From: Vicinamibacteria bacterium
GTDB taxonomy: Bacteria; Acidobacteriota; Vicinamibacteria; Fen-336; JAGNNV01
Length of the DNA: 6,044 bases
NCBI GenBank assembly: GCA_016650185.1
Contig: JAENWE010000030.1
Location: forward strand, 1-6,044
Direction of reading: 5' to 3'
The notes under the pieces were generated by a model, which saw nothing but the letters and a program-made list of their open reading frames with translations, was not told the DNA's origin and searched no databases. The position numbers and the translations under genes are program-made. Below are positions 5,516-6,044 of this stretch, piece after piece. Numbering within the stretch: the first letter of the stretch is position 1; each line of letters starts with the position of its first letter.

Positions 5516-6044
5516 ATGAAGAAGATTTCCGTCTTGTCTGTTTTTGCGGCCGTTGTCCTTCTCTCCGCCGCCTGCGCCAAGGAGCCCACCGAGTCGGTCA
5601 CCGCGGCGACATCCGCCCTCGCCGCGGCCAAGGCCGCCGAGGCCGCCGACTACGCCCCGGCCGCACTGGCCAGCGCCGAGACGGCATCGGCCGCACTCCA
5701 AGCAGAACTGAAGGCTCAGGGAGAGAAGTTCTCCCTGACCCGCTCCTACACCAAGGCGGCTGAGCTCGCTGCGGCGGCCAAGGCCGCGGCCGATACGGCC
5801 GCCGCCGAGACCGTGAGCGGCAAGGAGCAGATGGGGACCGAGGCCACCACCCTGGTGGCTGAAGTGCGCTCGGCCGTCGAAGCGGCGAACCAGGCTCTGG
5901 CGAGGGCTCCGAAGGGCAAGGGCAGCGCGGCCGACCTCGAGGCCATGAAGTCCGACGTTGCGGGTATCGCAGCCGCACTCCCCGAGATGGACGCAGCCAT
6001 CGCTGATGGCAAGTACAAGGACGCCAAGGTGAAGGCCGAGGCCG
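5516..6044 (+). CDS. Alanine-rich probable lipoprotein, DUF4398-like (cut by window end)
   Basis: The 176 visible residues run off the window; the frame has no stop. The N-terminus MKK, a hydrophobic core (4-16) and SAAC ending at C20 form a signal peptide with a relaxed lipobox (Ser instead of Leu/Val/Ile at -3), so it is probably lipid-anchored at Cys20; ordinary signal peptidase cleavage is the alternative. The rest is helical and about one third alanine (58 of 176). Units of the type Tyr-x-x-A followed by an Ala-rich helix recur: DYAPAALASAETASAAL (45-61), SYTKAAELAAAAKAAADTA (77-95) and KYKDAKVKAEA (166-176). This resembles the small envelope lipoproteins grouped as DUF4398 (YAP followed by helix), a family of unknown function; that is from memory of the pattern. 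The ATG at 5516 has no Shine-Dalgarno sequence next to it. It stands 342 nt after the nfeD-like gene and is probably transcribed separately. Function unknown. Confidence 0.87.
   Translation, partial: MKKISVLSVFAAVVLLSAACAKEPTESVTAATSALAAAKAAEAADYAPAALASAETASAALQAELKAQGEKFSLTRSYTKAAELAAAAKAAADTAAAETVSGKEQMGTEATTLVAEVRSAVEAANQALARAPKGKGSAADLEAMKSDVAGIAAALPEMDAAIADGKYKDAKVKAEA

Noticed and set aside
5235..5519. A 94-codon plus-strand frame in the gap before the lipoprotein gene
   Set aside because: It has a GTG start without a ribosome site, no recognisable domain or composition, and overlaps the lipoprotein start out of frame.

Overview
The window reads as ordinary chromosomal DNA from a GC-rich bacterium. 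Every gene has strongly GC-biased third codon positions, and long shadow frames lie opposite them. The gene set (a small two-CxxC zinc-ribbon protein of a type I associate with Myxococcota/Acidobacteriota-like genomes, a short NfeD protein beside uvrC, and an alanine-rich lipoprotein) hints at an Acidobacteriota- or Myxococcota-like organism, but no rRNA or marker fixes this. I see no mobile element, phage gene, CRISPR array, tRNA or rRNA.

Layout: two gene blocks diverge from an 81-nt intergenic region at 2905-2985. The left block is on the minus strand. In order of transcription it holds a secreted coiled-coil protein (2904-2371), a polytopic membrane protein (2279-1116), a small zinc-ribbon protein (1006-665) and the N-terminal half of a thymidine/pyrimidine-nucleoside phosphorylase (668-1, running off the window). 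The last two overlap in a GTGA stop/start, so they are very likely co-translated. A strong GC-rich stem-loop (1044-1079) sits between the membrane protein and the zinc-ribbon gene and may divide the block into two transcripts.

The right block is on the plus strand: a complete uvrC (2986-4803), the nuclease of nucleotide excision repair, with all expected catalytic and Fe-S residues, followed 10 nt later by a two-helix NfeD-like membrane protein (4814-5173). A 342-nt non-coding gap (5174-5515) carries inverted repeats and an AT-rich promoter-like patch. After it comes the start of an alanine-rich, probably lipid-anchored envelope protein (5516-6044, cut by the window end).

The genes do not form one pathway. 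They cover DNA repair, nucleoside salvage, and several envelope or unknown proteins. I did not find a convincing new biological system. The points most worth a second look are the coupled zinc-ribbon/phosphorylase pair, the stem-loop ahead of it, the structured leader ahead of the lipoprotein gene, and the uncharacterised GT-C-like membrane protein.
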